DNA of 64,000 nt from Diacronema lutheri (lineage: Eukaryota; Haptophyta; Pavlovophyceae; Pavlovales; Pavlovaceae): assembly GCA_019448385.1 (NCBI GenBank), contig JAGTXO010000072.1, positions 1 through 64,000 on the forward strand. Reading direction: 5' to 3'. Positions 7,533 through 18,574 of this stretch are shown in pieces. The translations under genes and the position numbers were made by a program. A model generated the notes under the pieces. It did no database searches and was not told the DNA's origin. It saw only the letters and a program-made list of their open reading frames with translations. Each line of letters opens with the position of its first letter. The stretch's first letter is position 1.

Positions 7533-9901
7533 CTGGACGTCGAGCGTGTGCGCCTTGTCCGCACGTGTGCACTCACGTGCGTCTGCGGCGATCTGCCCGG
7601 CGTAGTAGTCCGCGCGCGCGGGAGCCGCGTCGGCAGTAGGAGCAGGATAACGTACTTGCGCCTGACGAGGACGGCGAGAAGTGCGGCTTTTCGCTCGGGG
7701 TCTACCATGCCGCCGAGGTTGGCGCTGGCGCGCGTGAGGCAGTCGGAGCGCGCTGGGCCCGGGTTGAAGGCCTCACCCCGGGGGACGGGAGGATTCAAGG
7801 CGCCGAGCCGCTGCGGGTGCGGCGGGAGGCCCCGGGCGGGTGTGCTAATGCGGCTCGATGGCCGCCTGCCGGGGGGGGGGGGGGGGGAGGGGGGGGGGGG
7901 GGGGGGGGGGGCGTTGGGCCGCCCGCGGAAACGGAGGTGAGCGTGTGGGAGCGGCGCGCGTCGGCGCGCGCGGCTGGCGTGCAGCACGGATAAGTCTTGT
8001 GTGGACTTCGCGGGGCGGATCCCGGTGCAGGGATTGCCGACGTAGGCCGCGAGCGCGAGCAGGGCGGGGATGAAGACGGATGATGGGGTTGGGGCCAAGG
8101 CCGCCGCACCCGCAGCTATCACGGTGGCAGCGACCGCCACGGTCAGTGCGAGGCTCGCGTGGCCGCTGCGCGGGCAGCTCGCCCGCCAGGTCCAGGAGGG
8201 CCGGCCTGCGGCCTCAGTGCCCAGCGTTGGGCATGTCAGCGTCTGCGTCTGCGGGCCCGCCACTGCGATGGCGCATTGAGCCTGGCGCACCAAAACGCAA
8301 TCGGTCCGCCGATCGGGGGGGGGGGGGGGGGGGGGGGGCGAGGCGTGCGCGGGGGCTTGGGGTGGGCTCCGGGTGCCGGCGCTGTGCCAGCGGCGGGCTT
8401 GGTTGACGCCGTCTCGCCGGGGCCCTTGCGCCTTGCGGCGCGAGCGTCGCGGAGGGGCGTCGGCTGCGCTGGCTCCGCGTCGGCGGTGGCGTGGGGCAGG
8501 CTCTTGTGGAGGGCGGAGCGCTCGCGCACGAGTCGGTTGCCAAGGCGGGCTGTCTGCGTGCCGTTGGGCTGCGCTTGGGCAGGTAGGACCTGCGGCCTCG
8601 GGGGCGGGCGGGTTTTCGTGTTGGGCCAGGCGGCAACGCGCACCGGCCGTGTTCGCGGCCGGCAGGCGGACGTCCGCAGCGGGGCGGAGAATGCGGGTGA
8701 AGCGCTTGCACGGGCGCGGTTCGCACCTGGCGGCCAGGCGATCACGAACCGTTGGGTCGCCCGGCTGTTTGGTGGAGCCGAGGGCAGCAAGGATAGCGAG
8801 CTTGGCCGCCTCATCGGTGACGAGCGGCACTGTTGCCCAGCTCTGTACCTCGAAGCCCTGGATGTGCAGGCGTCGGGGAAGTTCCCGGCAGCGTCGCCTG
8901 CGTCCGTCGAGAGGCGGACCGAAGTCGCGCCCGTGCCCCCGTTGGCGACACCGAGCTCTCGCTCGTTCACACCGGCCCGCCGACGCGGGCGCGTGGTGCG
9001 CGCGCGTTGGGTGCGTGTCTGCCTCGAGCAGCGTGCCCAGTCGCAGTGTGGGCGCGTGTCCGTCTGCCTCAAAACGCCACGTGGAGGGGAAGGCGCGGGG
9101 CGGGCTCGCCGAGGAGGTGCCGCCGCTCGCTGCCACCCGGCGCGGGCTCGGGGCAGCCGTCTTCGGGTGCCGCGCTCTTCGCGCCATGCACGAACGTTCC
9201 GCCGCGCTCGCAGCGCGCGAGCGCACACACAGAGCGCGCGGCGACCCCGGCGGGGGCAGTGCGTCCCGGTGGCACTCGCGGGCGCGCGCCTGGCCTGGGC
9301 GCAGCTGGGCGCGTTGCCGCCCGCGCAGCGAGCCGCCCGCGCGCCTCGCCGCGCGCGCGCTTCGTCGCACGCGTGCGCCCTGCATGCACGCGCACAGCGC
9401 GCGGCGGCTCGGCGCAGTGCAAGGCAGAGCGTGCTGCAACGGTTGCGAGGGCGCGCACGCGCGGCGCGGCGCGCCCCTGTGTGGTCGCCTGCGCGCGGCG
9501 CGTGGTCCGGACGCAGCTCGGTGGCGTGATGCCGTTCGTGCAACACAGTGCGCGTGAGAGCCGCACGTGCACACCTGCAGTGCAACGCGGCATTGCGCGC
9601 GTTGCGTGGGCGGAGCGCGGCTGGATGTGCTTGAGGTCGCGCAGCATGCCGCGCGCCGCGCGCTGTGCGGCGCAGCGAGTCGGCCATGCCCCTGGTCCTC
9701 GTCTCCGGGGGGGGGGGGGGTGGTGGTGGCAACCAGGATCCGCCAGCGCGTGGTGGGCGCCGTCCAACTCCCAGCCAGGATGCGCCCCGTTCTTCCCCGA
9801 CACTCTCCGTCCAAACCCGCCGCCCAGCCTGCCGCCGCACCCGCCGCCAACGCCGCCGCGCACCCATCCGCCGAGCTCACCTCGCGCGCGCTCGCGCTCA
9901 C
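7529..9901 (-). CDS. uncharacterised long minus-strand frame with LINE-like endonuclease start
   Basis: A 790-codon open frame on the minus strand. Most is Arg/Pro/Ala-rich and may be partly intronic: three G runs on the plus strand (7870-7911, 8317-8338, 9709-9720) correspond to minus-strand poly-C tracts of the kind seen in introns here. Protein-like parts are a block near 8,850-8,640 (SWATVPLVTDEAAKLAILAA...) and a hydrophobic stretch near 8,130-8,020. At about 7,770-7,620, GEAFNPGP precedes SANLGGMVDPERKAALLAVL, resembling the xNPGP plus N-terminal strand and helix of the apurinic-like endonuclease of non-LTR retrotransposons. No reverse transcriptase follows, so if this is a LINE it is a 5' fragment. 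Unknown otherwise. Confidence 0.35.
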   Translation of the reverse strand: MSASAREVSSADGCAAALAAGAAAGWAAGLDGECRGRTGRILAGSWTAPTTRWRILVATTTPPPPGDEDQGHGRLAAPHSARRAACCATSSTSSRAPPTQRAQCRVALQVCTCGSHAHCVARTASRHRAASGPRAARRRPHRGAPRRACAPSQPLQHALPCTAPSRRALCACMQGARVRRSARAARRAGGSLRGRQRAQLRPGQARARECHRDALPPPGSPRALCVRSRAASAAERSCMARRARHPKTAAPSPRRVAASGGTSSASPPRAFPSTWRFEADGHAPTLRLGTLLEADTHPTRAHHAPASAGRCERARARCRQRGHGRDFGPPLDGRRRRCRELPRRLHIQGFEVQSWATVPLVTDEAAKLAILAALGSTKQPGDPTVRDRLAARCEPRPCKRFTRILRPAADVRLPAANTAGARCRLAQHENPPAPEAAGPTCPSAAQRHADSPPWQPTRARALRPPQEPAPRHRRRGASAADAPPRRSRRKAQGPRRDGVNQARRWHSAGTRSPPQAPAHASPPPPPPPPDRRTDCVLVRQAQCAIAVAGPQTQTLTCPTLGTEAAGRPSWTWRASCPRSGHASLALTVAVAATVIAAGAAALAPTPSSVFIPALLALAAYVGNPCTGIRPAKSTQDLSVLHASRARRRAPLPHAHLRFRGRPNAPPPPPPPSPPPPPGRRPSSRISTPARGLPPHPQRLGALNPPVPRGEAFNPGPARSDCLTRASANLGGMVDPERKAALLAVLVRRKYVILLLLPTRLPRARTTTPGRSPQTHVSAHVRTRRTRSTSS
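7869..7911. repeat. poly-G tract
   Basis: About 43 nearly uninterrupted G on the plus strand (one A). It is the minus-strand equivalent of the poly-C intronic tracts. A related G run occurs at 8317-8338. Expect length errors in any assembly. Confidence 0.8.
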
Positions 9902-10239
9902 GCTGCGCGACGAGGCTGCGCAGGCCGGCGCGCGGCCGTGCAGAGCAGCGCAGGCCGGCGCGCGGCCGCGCGCGCGCGCTCACGTTGCGGCCGCGCAGCG
10001 AGCTTTCGCCGCGTCGCAGCCCCTCCGAGCAGCCACGATGCACGCCCCCGGAGGACGTTGGCCGCGCTCGGAGGCCGCGCTCGGGCGCGCAAAGAGAGGC
10101 GGCGCGGGCAAACGAGTAGGCTCGGCGCGCTGGCGGGTCCTGGTTGTGGGAGAGCGGGGCATTCTCCAGGGCATCATGTAAATTCTCCCAAGTATCATCC
10201 GGGCCGCCATCCGGACACTGACGTGCCCACAGTCTGCAG

Positions 10240-10830
10240 ATGGAGGACTCCGTGAAGGACGCTTTGCCCGGCGGGCGGGGCGGCTCGGACAGTTTCTCGC
10301 TGGCCCTCAGCACCATTCTGTCGCCGGGAGATACCCACCCCCACGTGGTCCCATCCACTTGCCTCATCGCCCTGCTGCGTTACGCGGATTTCGGCACGAG
10401 CAGGGTTAGGGTGGGCGACACGGGGTGCTCGCAGCATGCGCTCAAGGTGGCGCTGCGCAACCTGCGCAAAGCATGCGCGGATGCGGACCGGTTTGGGCAG
10501 GTGCTCGTGGTCGTGCTACCGCTCTGCCTCCGCGCGTCCAGCGGCCTCGTGCACTGGACGGCGGCGTACCTGCTCCTCGCGCCGCCCGCGCAGCGCGGCG
10601 CGCCGCCCGGCGCCGCGCTCGCCCTGCTCGCCGATTCGCGCACCTTGGGCAACGGCGAATCGGCGTACGCCACGGCGGCCGGCGTGCTCATCAAGAAGCT
10701 TGCGCAGCGCATCGGCAGAACAGCGCCGCCCATCGATGCCTTCAAGGCGCCCCCGCAGAGTGGGGCCGCGTGTTGCTTCGCCGCGGCAACAGTCGCGGCC
10801 GAGGTCGTGGCGAGCGCATCGACGCTCTAC
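10240..10830 (+). other. Ulp1/SENP (C48)-like protease module 1
   Basis: The N-terminal domain of the giant frame. It shows the Ulp1 order H-D-Q-C: SGLVHWTAAYLLL (His105), ALLADSRTL (Asp132), then APPQSGAACCFAAATV (Gln173, Cys178/179). A LPLCLRASSG strand precedes the His, as in Ulp1 proteins. Known members cleave SUMO or Nedd8-like conjugates; the substrate here is unknown. Among the modules it is one of only two with a complete catalytic set. Confidence 0.6.
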
Positions 10831-13800
10831 GGCCGCCGCGCGAGTGTCCTTGTCGACATCAAGAAGGCTTTGGACGCGCGCCTCGCGCGCCTCACGACGG
10901 CCGCGTACGAGGAGACCCGCGCGCGCACGCTCCGCGCCGCCATCGGCGCTCTGCTCGGCGACCGCGCCAGGCGCTTCGGCCCGTTCACCCGCGAGGCCGC
11001 GCGGCTCGCCGAGGCCGCGCGGCTCGCCGAGGCGTGCGATGCCAGTGTCGGCGGATCCGCGCCCGACGGGCTGCTGCAGGCCGTCGAGGCGGCGCTGCGC
11101 GCGCCCGACGACCGCATCGCACGCACGGCCGCGCTCGACGCGCTCACGGGCGCTGCAGGCCGCGCGCTGTCGACGGCGGCCAGGCCGCGCGGCGCGGCGG
11201 CGCCAAGGCCGCCGTCGCGAGCGCCACCGCCGCGTGCGCCGCAGCGGCGCGCCGCCTCGGCGTGGGGGCCCCGACCATTCAGCAGCCTCGGCGGGGGCGA
11301 GGGCGACGGGGACGATGGCGACGCCACCACCGCTGACGACGGGGAGGGCGCGGAGGACGGGGACGACGACCCCGCGGGCGCGGCGGCTGCGGCGGTGGCG
11401 ACGGGCACGGCGGCGACGAGCGCGGTGGCGGCGGGCGCGGCACCAACCTCGCCGGCGGCGGCGGACGGCGGTGGCTCGGCGCCGCTCGAACGCCGCTGCG
11501 TCTACACTGCGCCTGATGAGGGCGACGCGGACGCGCGCGTGTACGACGCCAAGGACCCCGAGCAGCTAAAAGCGGGCAGGGCGCGGCTACGGGCGAACAG
11601 CGGGCGCGCGCCCGCCGTGGTCGACACGCTTTTCGCGCACGCGACGGGCACGATCGTCACGCGGCAGCGCACGGAGGGCGTGACCGGCGCGGGCATGCAC
11701 CACCTCGCCGCCCCGACGCAGGGCGCGGGGTACGGTACCGTCGTGCGGGCCGAGCTGGGCGAGCCCGGCTTCGCGGGGACGACATGGCACATGACGTCGG
11801 GCGTGGAGAACCAGCCGCGCGCGGTACGAGCGGCCGCGCGCGCGTACGCGCACGACGGCTGGGGCGGCGTGTACAATGCGCACGAGGACTTTGCCGCCTT
11901 CGAGGGCTTGCCGCGGCTCGCCGCGCCCGAATCGCTCGCGGCCATCGCCGGCGGGTCGGCGGACGCGGTGTTCTGCTGGCGGTCCGGCCGGTCCGTCATC
12001 GGCGAGGTGACGACGGTTCACTTCAATGGCGACCGCGCCGCCGCCATCGACCACGCGCGGGCGCTGCGCGTCAGGCCCGATTGGCGCTCGCAGCCCAGGA
12101 TCTACGAGGCGGCGTGCGGCGCGGAGGGCACGGTGCTGCTCGTGTGGGTCGTGCCCGACCGTCACAAGAACCCGCGGCTGGACTGGGCGCCGATTCTCGT
12201 CGTGATCCACCTGCCCGCCGACCCCGACTGGCTCGCGCGCGCCACGCCGGCGATCGCGAAGGCGCGGCGCGAGGTCGAGGACGGACGCGCGCGCGCGGAG
12301 GCGCGCGGCGTGCCGCAGCACCTCGCCTACACGCTGAGCCCACGCTTCCGAGGCACCGCGCCGCGCGGAGCCGCGCGCGTGCCGCCGCGCCTCGGCGCGA
12401 GCGACGCGCGCGAGGCGCGCGCGCTCGCGGCGCTCGAGCCGGCGCTCATGTTCGCGCCGGCCTGGCGGCGCGCGGTGCGCGCGGCGAGCCGCGCCCCCGG
12501 CAGTGGCGCCGCGGCCGTCGAGCGCGCGCTCGCGCGCCTGCACAACGCGCTCGAGCCCGATGACGAGAGCGCGCCCGAGTCGACGCGCGTCGCGCCGCTC
12601 GCCGCCGCGCTCGAGCAGTCGGCGGGCTGGCCGGCGGGCACGGCGCGCATGGCGGCAAGCGTGACCAAGGGCCCCGGCGTCGGAGATGGCGCAGGTGGCG
12701 ACGAAGTGACCAAAGTGGAGGAAACGGCGAAGACGAGCGGCGACGGCTGCACCGGCACGCCTCCTCTGCGCCCGGCCGCGCGCGCGGCCGGCGCGGCGGA
12801 CGACGGAGGGGCGGCGGTCGTGGCGGGCGTCGAGGGCGAGCGCGACGCACTCGCCAAGACGGGTGCCGGCGGCTGCGACGACGACGCTCGCGAGCCGCTG
12901 TCGGCCGGCAAGCCCGGCGCACTCGCCGCCGCGGCGACCGTCGGGGGTCTCGGCGAGCTCGTCGGCAGCCTATGCGCGTGGCTGGCGCGCGGCGCGGCTG
13001 GCGGCGCCATCGCGGCCATCTCCCCCGGGACGGCCGCGCGCGGAGCAAACGGCACGCCGCAGCGCGCCGAGCCGCCGGCCGCCGGCGATCCCGTCGCTCC
13101 GCACGCGCGCGTCGCCGCTGCGGCGCCCTTGGCGGGCAGCGCGGCGGCGCCGTCGTCGGCCGCGCGCGACGCGCAGCGCGGCGTCGCGGGATTCGACGCG
13201 GCCGCGCACGCGCACGCGCGCGACGGCAGGCGGGCGGCACGGCGGATGCGCGAGCAGGAGGGGGCGGTGCACAGGGCCTTCCGCATGTCCCTCTGGCGCG
13301 ACGCGACGTTTGTCGAGTTCGTTGAGAAGCTGCGCCCCGACGGCGGCGCGCAGCTGCTCGCGCGCGAGCCCACGCGGCGCGCGGCGGCGGTGCTGTGCGA
13401 GCTCGCGCGCGGCCGCGACGGCGCGAGCGGCGCGGCCGGGCTGCTGCACGAGATGAGAGCCGCCGATGCGCGCGCGCGCGAGGCCGCCAAAGCGGCGGAG
13501 GCAGCGCAGCTTGCGCACGGGACGCTGCGCATCGTGGCAACCGTGGCGCTGGGCGGTGCGGTCTTCGCCGGCATGTCAGCGCTGGTCGTTGCTTGCGCGG
13601 CGCGCACGGCGACCGGTGCGCTTTTTGGGGCCCGCCGCCCGCGGGCGGCCGCGCGCGGAGCCGACGACGCGCTCGGCACGCTGCAGCGCGCCAAGCCGCC
13701 GCCCGCCGACAAGGGCAAGCGCAGGCGCGCCAGAGCCAACGACGACCCCGTCGACGCGGCGCGCAAGGCCGTGGGCAAGGCGGAGGGCAACTGCCGCAAG

Positions 13801-16800
13801 GCAGCCCGCCGGCTGCACCTCGCTGCACTGGGCGAGGAGGAGGCGCAGCAGCGCGTGCTCGACGCCGAGGCGGCGGAGCAGCTGGCGCGCTCGCGCGAGC
13901 CGGCCGGCGGCTGGGTAGGCAGCGCGCGCGCGCGCGCGCGCGCGCGCCCCGCCGCGCGCGCGCCCGTCGATTGGCGTGCGCGCAGCGCAGAACGGCGCGC
14001 CAGCTCCGTCACCTGCGCGCCGCCGCGCCCGTGCCCCTCGCGCGCAGGGGCGCCCTGCGGACCTGCGGCTGCAACAGGCGCACTTTGGCATGCGCGAAGA
14101 TGCCGACGCGGATGTGCGCCGCGCGCACGAGGCGCTGCGCCGGGCGAGAGAGGGTGTGGCGTGCGCCAAGGCCAGCGTGCGGCAGATGGAGGCGGCGTTG
14201 CTCAACGCGACGCGCTGCGCCACCGCGGTGCTCGCGCCGCGTGGCGTGCCGGAGGGTGACGAGCAGGCCGCGGCGAGAGAGCAGGCGGCGCTGGACCGGG
14301 AGGCGCCGCCGGCCGCGCAACGCGCGGCGCCGACGGCGCGCTCGCCCTCGGAGCCGCCGTCCGAGTGGGGCCCGCCAGCGGTCGGCCGGCGCCCGACGCC
14401 GCGTGCACTGTCGCACGCCGCGGGTCGCGGGGACGACAACCCGTTTGCGCCGCTCGCAACCGTCAGCGGCGATTGGTCGCCCACGCCGAGCTCGCGCTCG
14501 CCGTCCTCGCCGCCGCGGCAGCCGCCGTCCGACCGCCGCAGCGCGCAGCGTCGCAGCGCGCGCGCGCGGCCGCCGAGGCCGACCGTTTCGCCCGAGGACG
14601 CGCTCGCAGCCGAGCGCCAGGCGCGCGCGCTGTCGGAGCAGGCGGAGCAGAGGCGCGCCAAAAAGGCCGCCGCCAAGGCCGCGCGCCGCGCCGCGCGCGC
14701 CGCCGACAAGCGGACGGCGCGCGTCGTCCACGCGTGCGTAAGCGCCGCCTTGCGGCGCGTCTGCACGAGCGTCGCCACGGGCACGCCGCTCGCCGTGCTC
14801 CGCGAGCGCGCCGAGGGGCCGCGCGCGCCGAAGCCCGCGCCCGCGCCGCCACGCCGCGCAGCGGACGGCGGCCGCGCGCTCCGCCACGCGCGCCGTGCGG
14901 CCGCCGCGGCGGCGGAGCGCGAGGCGGCGGTGGCGGCCGACGCCGACGAGCGGTTCGAGCGGCAGCCCTCCACCGCCCGGTTCGACGGCGGCGATGGCGG
15001 CGGAGGCGGCCACGTCGAGGCGAGCGCGCGACCGCGCGCCGGCGAGGCCGGCGAGGCTGGCGCGCACGGCGCGCCTGGCGCAGCGGGGACCCCGGCGGCG
15101 TCGCTCGCGTCGCGCAGCCCGTGTGATGCGCGCCGCACGGCACGCCTCCCGCACGCACGCGCCGCAGCCACCTGCGCACGCAACGGCGGCTGGGGTGGCA
15201 ACGTCGGCGGCGACGTGTGCGGCGGTTGTTTCGGCGGCGGCGGCGTCCGTCGCGACGCCTGCGGCGGCGGCGACGCCACCTGCGGCTGCGGCGATGGCGG
15301 CGTCGGTGCTGGCGCTGGCGAGGCCCCTGCACACGGTGCGCCGGCGCGCGCGACGGCGTCGCGCTTGCTGCGCTTGCTCGGCGCGCCACGCGCCGTGCTC
15401 GGTGCGATGGCGCACGCCGCGGCCGTGTTGGCGCGCGGCGTGGCCGCAGCCGTCGCTGGCGTGCGCGCCGCCGCGCGCGCCGTGCGGCGCGCGCGCCGCC
15501 GAGCGCCTCGCGCGCGCCGCACGGCTGCGCGGCGGGCTCGCGGCCCGCCGATGCGCGACGTCGACGGCGCCCTGCGGCCCTCGCCGTCCTGGTTGCGCAC
15601 ACGCCTCGTCTGCGGCCGGCGCCTCGCGCCTCTGCGCCGCGCGGGCGCGCGCCCGCCGCCCGCACACGCCGCGCCGAGTTCCCGCGCGCGCGCTGCGCAA
15701 CCCGACAGCGACGCGCCGGCGTGCGCGCCGCGGCGCTCGGCGCCTGTCGGTGCGCCGCCGCGCGCGCGTGGCCTGCGCGCGGCGCGCGCACGGCGCTTCC
15801 TCGACGTCGCCGGCCGCGCGGCGCGGAGCGCGCGCCTCGGCGCGCGCATCACGCGCCAGCGCACGCCGGGTTCGCCATCGGAGCCCTGCACGGCCGAGAG
15901 CGGCGACGGCGCGGGCGCCGGCGGCGTCGGCGCGGCGGCGCCTGGCGCGGCGACGATGCGCGCCACCGGCGCGCGCGCAGCGCGCGCTGCGGCGGCGGCG
16001 GTCGGTGGCGCCTCGCGTCTCGCGCGCCGCGCGATGGCAAGCGCCGCCGCCGCTGCCACCTCCATCGCCGGCGCTGCCGCCTCCACCGTCGCCGCCGCCG
16101 CCGTTGCCATCGGCGCGGCCGTCACGTCACCGGCGTTCGCCGCGGCGCGCGGCATGGCGGCCGCATGCGTCGCTGCCTGCGCCCGCCCCACCGCCGCGCA
16201 GGCGGCCGCGTCGCGCGCGCTCGGCGCGCTCTTCGTGCTCGTCGACGCGGCCGACGCGGCGGGCGACAGCGACGCCGCGCTCGGCGCGCTCGCGGCCGCG
16301 GTCGACGCGACGGAGCTGCGCCCGCCGCCGGCCTTTTGGCGCGCGGGCCGCGCCGCGGCGTACGCACCGCGTCCGCCGCCCCTCGACTCGGCGCGGCCGC
16401 GCTACAACCGGCGCGCGCGCGCACCTAGCCCTCCCGTCGCGGCCGCGCGGCGCAATCTCGCGCGCGCGGTGCGCGAGCTCACGCGCGCCGCGCGCGCTGA
16501 GCGCGAGCGCGCGCCGGCGCCGCGCGGCGCGCGCGGCGGCGTGCTCCACGCGCTGCGCGCGTCGCTCCCCGTGCACGCGCGTGCCGCGCTCGGCACGGAC
16601 GCGGAGCTGCGCGCGGACATCGCCGCGTTCGCGCGCGCGCGCCGCGAGCTGCACAGCCTCACCGACGCCGAGGTGGCGGCGCTCGCGCGCCCGGACGGGC
16701 CGCCGCTGCCCGTGCGGCTCGCGTGCACGGCGGTCGCGCGCGCGCGCGGCGTGACCGTGCTGCTCGACATCGTGCCGCGCGGCGGCGGCGCGCCCGAGCG

Positions 16801-18495
16801 GCTCGTGTGCCGCGCCCGTCGCCGCGGCGCCGCCACGCGCACGCCACGGCCGACAGCCGCCGTTATCGCGCGCGCGCCTTGCATAGCGGCGCGCGTTGGC
16901 CACACTGAGCCGGCGCGCGCGTGCGCGGGCGGATCGATCGGGGTCGCGCGCCTCCGTTCAGCGCGCCGCCGCTCTTGGCGTGGGGCGCGGCTCGACGTGC
17001 ACACCCGCGAGCGGCTGGCCACACCGGTGCCAGGCCACGTCGTGGCCTGCGCCGCCGCCTCGGCCATCGGCGCGTGCGTCGCTCGCGCGCGGCTTGGGCT
17101 TGCACGGCTGGCGCGCGCGTGGCCCTGCGCCTCCGCTCCACTGGCCGCTGCTGCTGTCGCCTTCGCGCCTGCCGCCGACGGTGTTTTCTGCGCCCCGCTG
17201 GGCGCTCCTGCATCCGCCTTCGCGCCTGCCGCCGACGGTGTTTTCCCCGCCGCACTAGCCGCTGCTGCATCCGCCTTCGCGCCTGCCGCCGATTTTCCCG
17301 CCCCACTAGTTGCTCCTGCATTCGCCTCCGCGCCTGCCACCGACGGCGTTTTCCCCGCCCCACTAGCCGCTGCCGCTGCCGCGTCCGCGCCCGCCGCCGC
17401 GGGCGCGTCTTCCGCCCCACCAGCCATCGCCGCCGCGCCCGCCGCCAACGCGCGCACCGCCAACGTGCCCGTTGCCAACGAGGCTACCGCCACCGAACCA
17501 GCCGCCCTTGAGCTTCCCCTCCAACCCGCCAACTCGGCGCTGCTTGCGTGGGCGGGCGACGCGGCTGCGCGCCGGCTGGCCGCCGCCGCCGCGAGCGCCG
17601 GCCTCCCGCAGGCAGAGGTGGAGCGCATCGCCAGCGGCGACATGCTCGCCTCAACCGTCGACGCGTGCTGCGAGGTCGTGCTGCGCGTGCACGGGCAGGC
17701 CGGCGGCGGGCATGTCTGCCACGTGCCGCTCGCCGCGCAACCCGCGGTGTTTCAGGACGACGCCGAGCGCGCCGCGCTGCTGCACCGCCTGCGCAGCGAG
17801 GCGACAACGCAGGCTGTCATCGGCGTGTGGAGCCCGTCGGACGAGCGCGGCGGCGCGGGCGGTGACGACGGCGCGCAGCTCGCCTCCGGCCATTTCACCG
17901 CGTTGCGCCTTGTGCGCGTCGCGCGCGCGGGCGAGCATCGCTACGACGCGGTGCTCGTCGACACGCTCGCGTCGCCCTGCAGGCAGGCGCTCATGCTCGC
18001 CAAGGCGATAACTGCCACGCTGCACGCGGCGGGTCTCGACATTTCGCGCGTGCGCCGCGCGCTGCTGCTCAACGAGGCGGCGCAGCGTGGCGCGACGTGC
18101 GGCCTCGCGATAGTGGGCGCGCTCAACGACGCGCTCGCCGCGGCGGGCTGCTCGTCCGCGCCGCGCACGTTCAGCGTGGCGGACATGTACGCTGTCGGCG
18201 AGCGCCTCCGCGTCGCGCTGACCGGCGCGGCCAGCGATCGTGCGCCGGGCGGCGTCTGCGCGGTCACGAGCGCGGTGCGTGGCGGGGGCAGCCCCGATCG
18301 CGCCGAAACGCCGCCGCAGACGCGCGGCGCCAAGGCCGCCGCTGGCGTCACCGCCGCCGCCACCGCCGCCGCCACGCCGCCGCCGCCCGCGCTGGGCGCC
18401 GCCGCCGCCGCCACCGCCGCCGCCGCCGCTGCTGCCGCCGCCGTGGCCGCGCCGCCACCGCCGCCACCGCCGCCGCCGGCCGGCGACGCGGGCGA

Positions 18496-18574
<79 letters not shown>

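Noticed and set aside
10195-10367. Minus-strand coding exon (RLWARQCPDGGPDDTWENLH)
   Set aside because: It looks protein-like but lies antisense to the start of the giant gene, which has a better-supported protease domain; no splice context was found.
13922-13948. (CG)n run as a functional Z-DNA element
   Set aside because: It lies inside a predicted intron, and alternating CG is common by chance in this composition.
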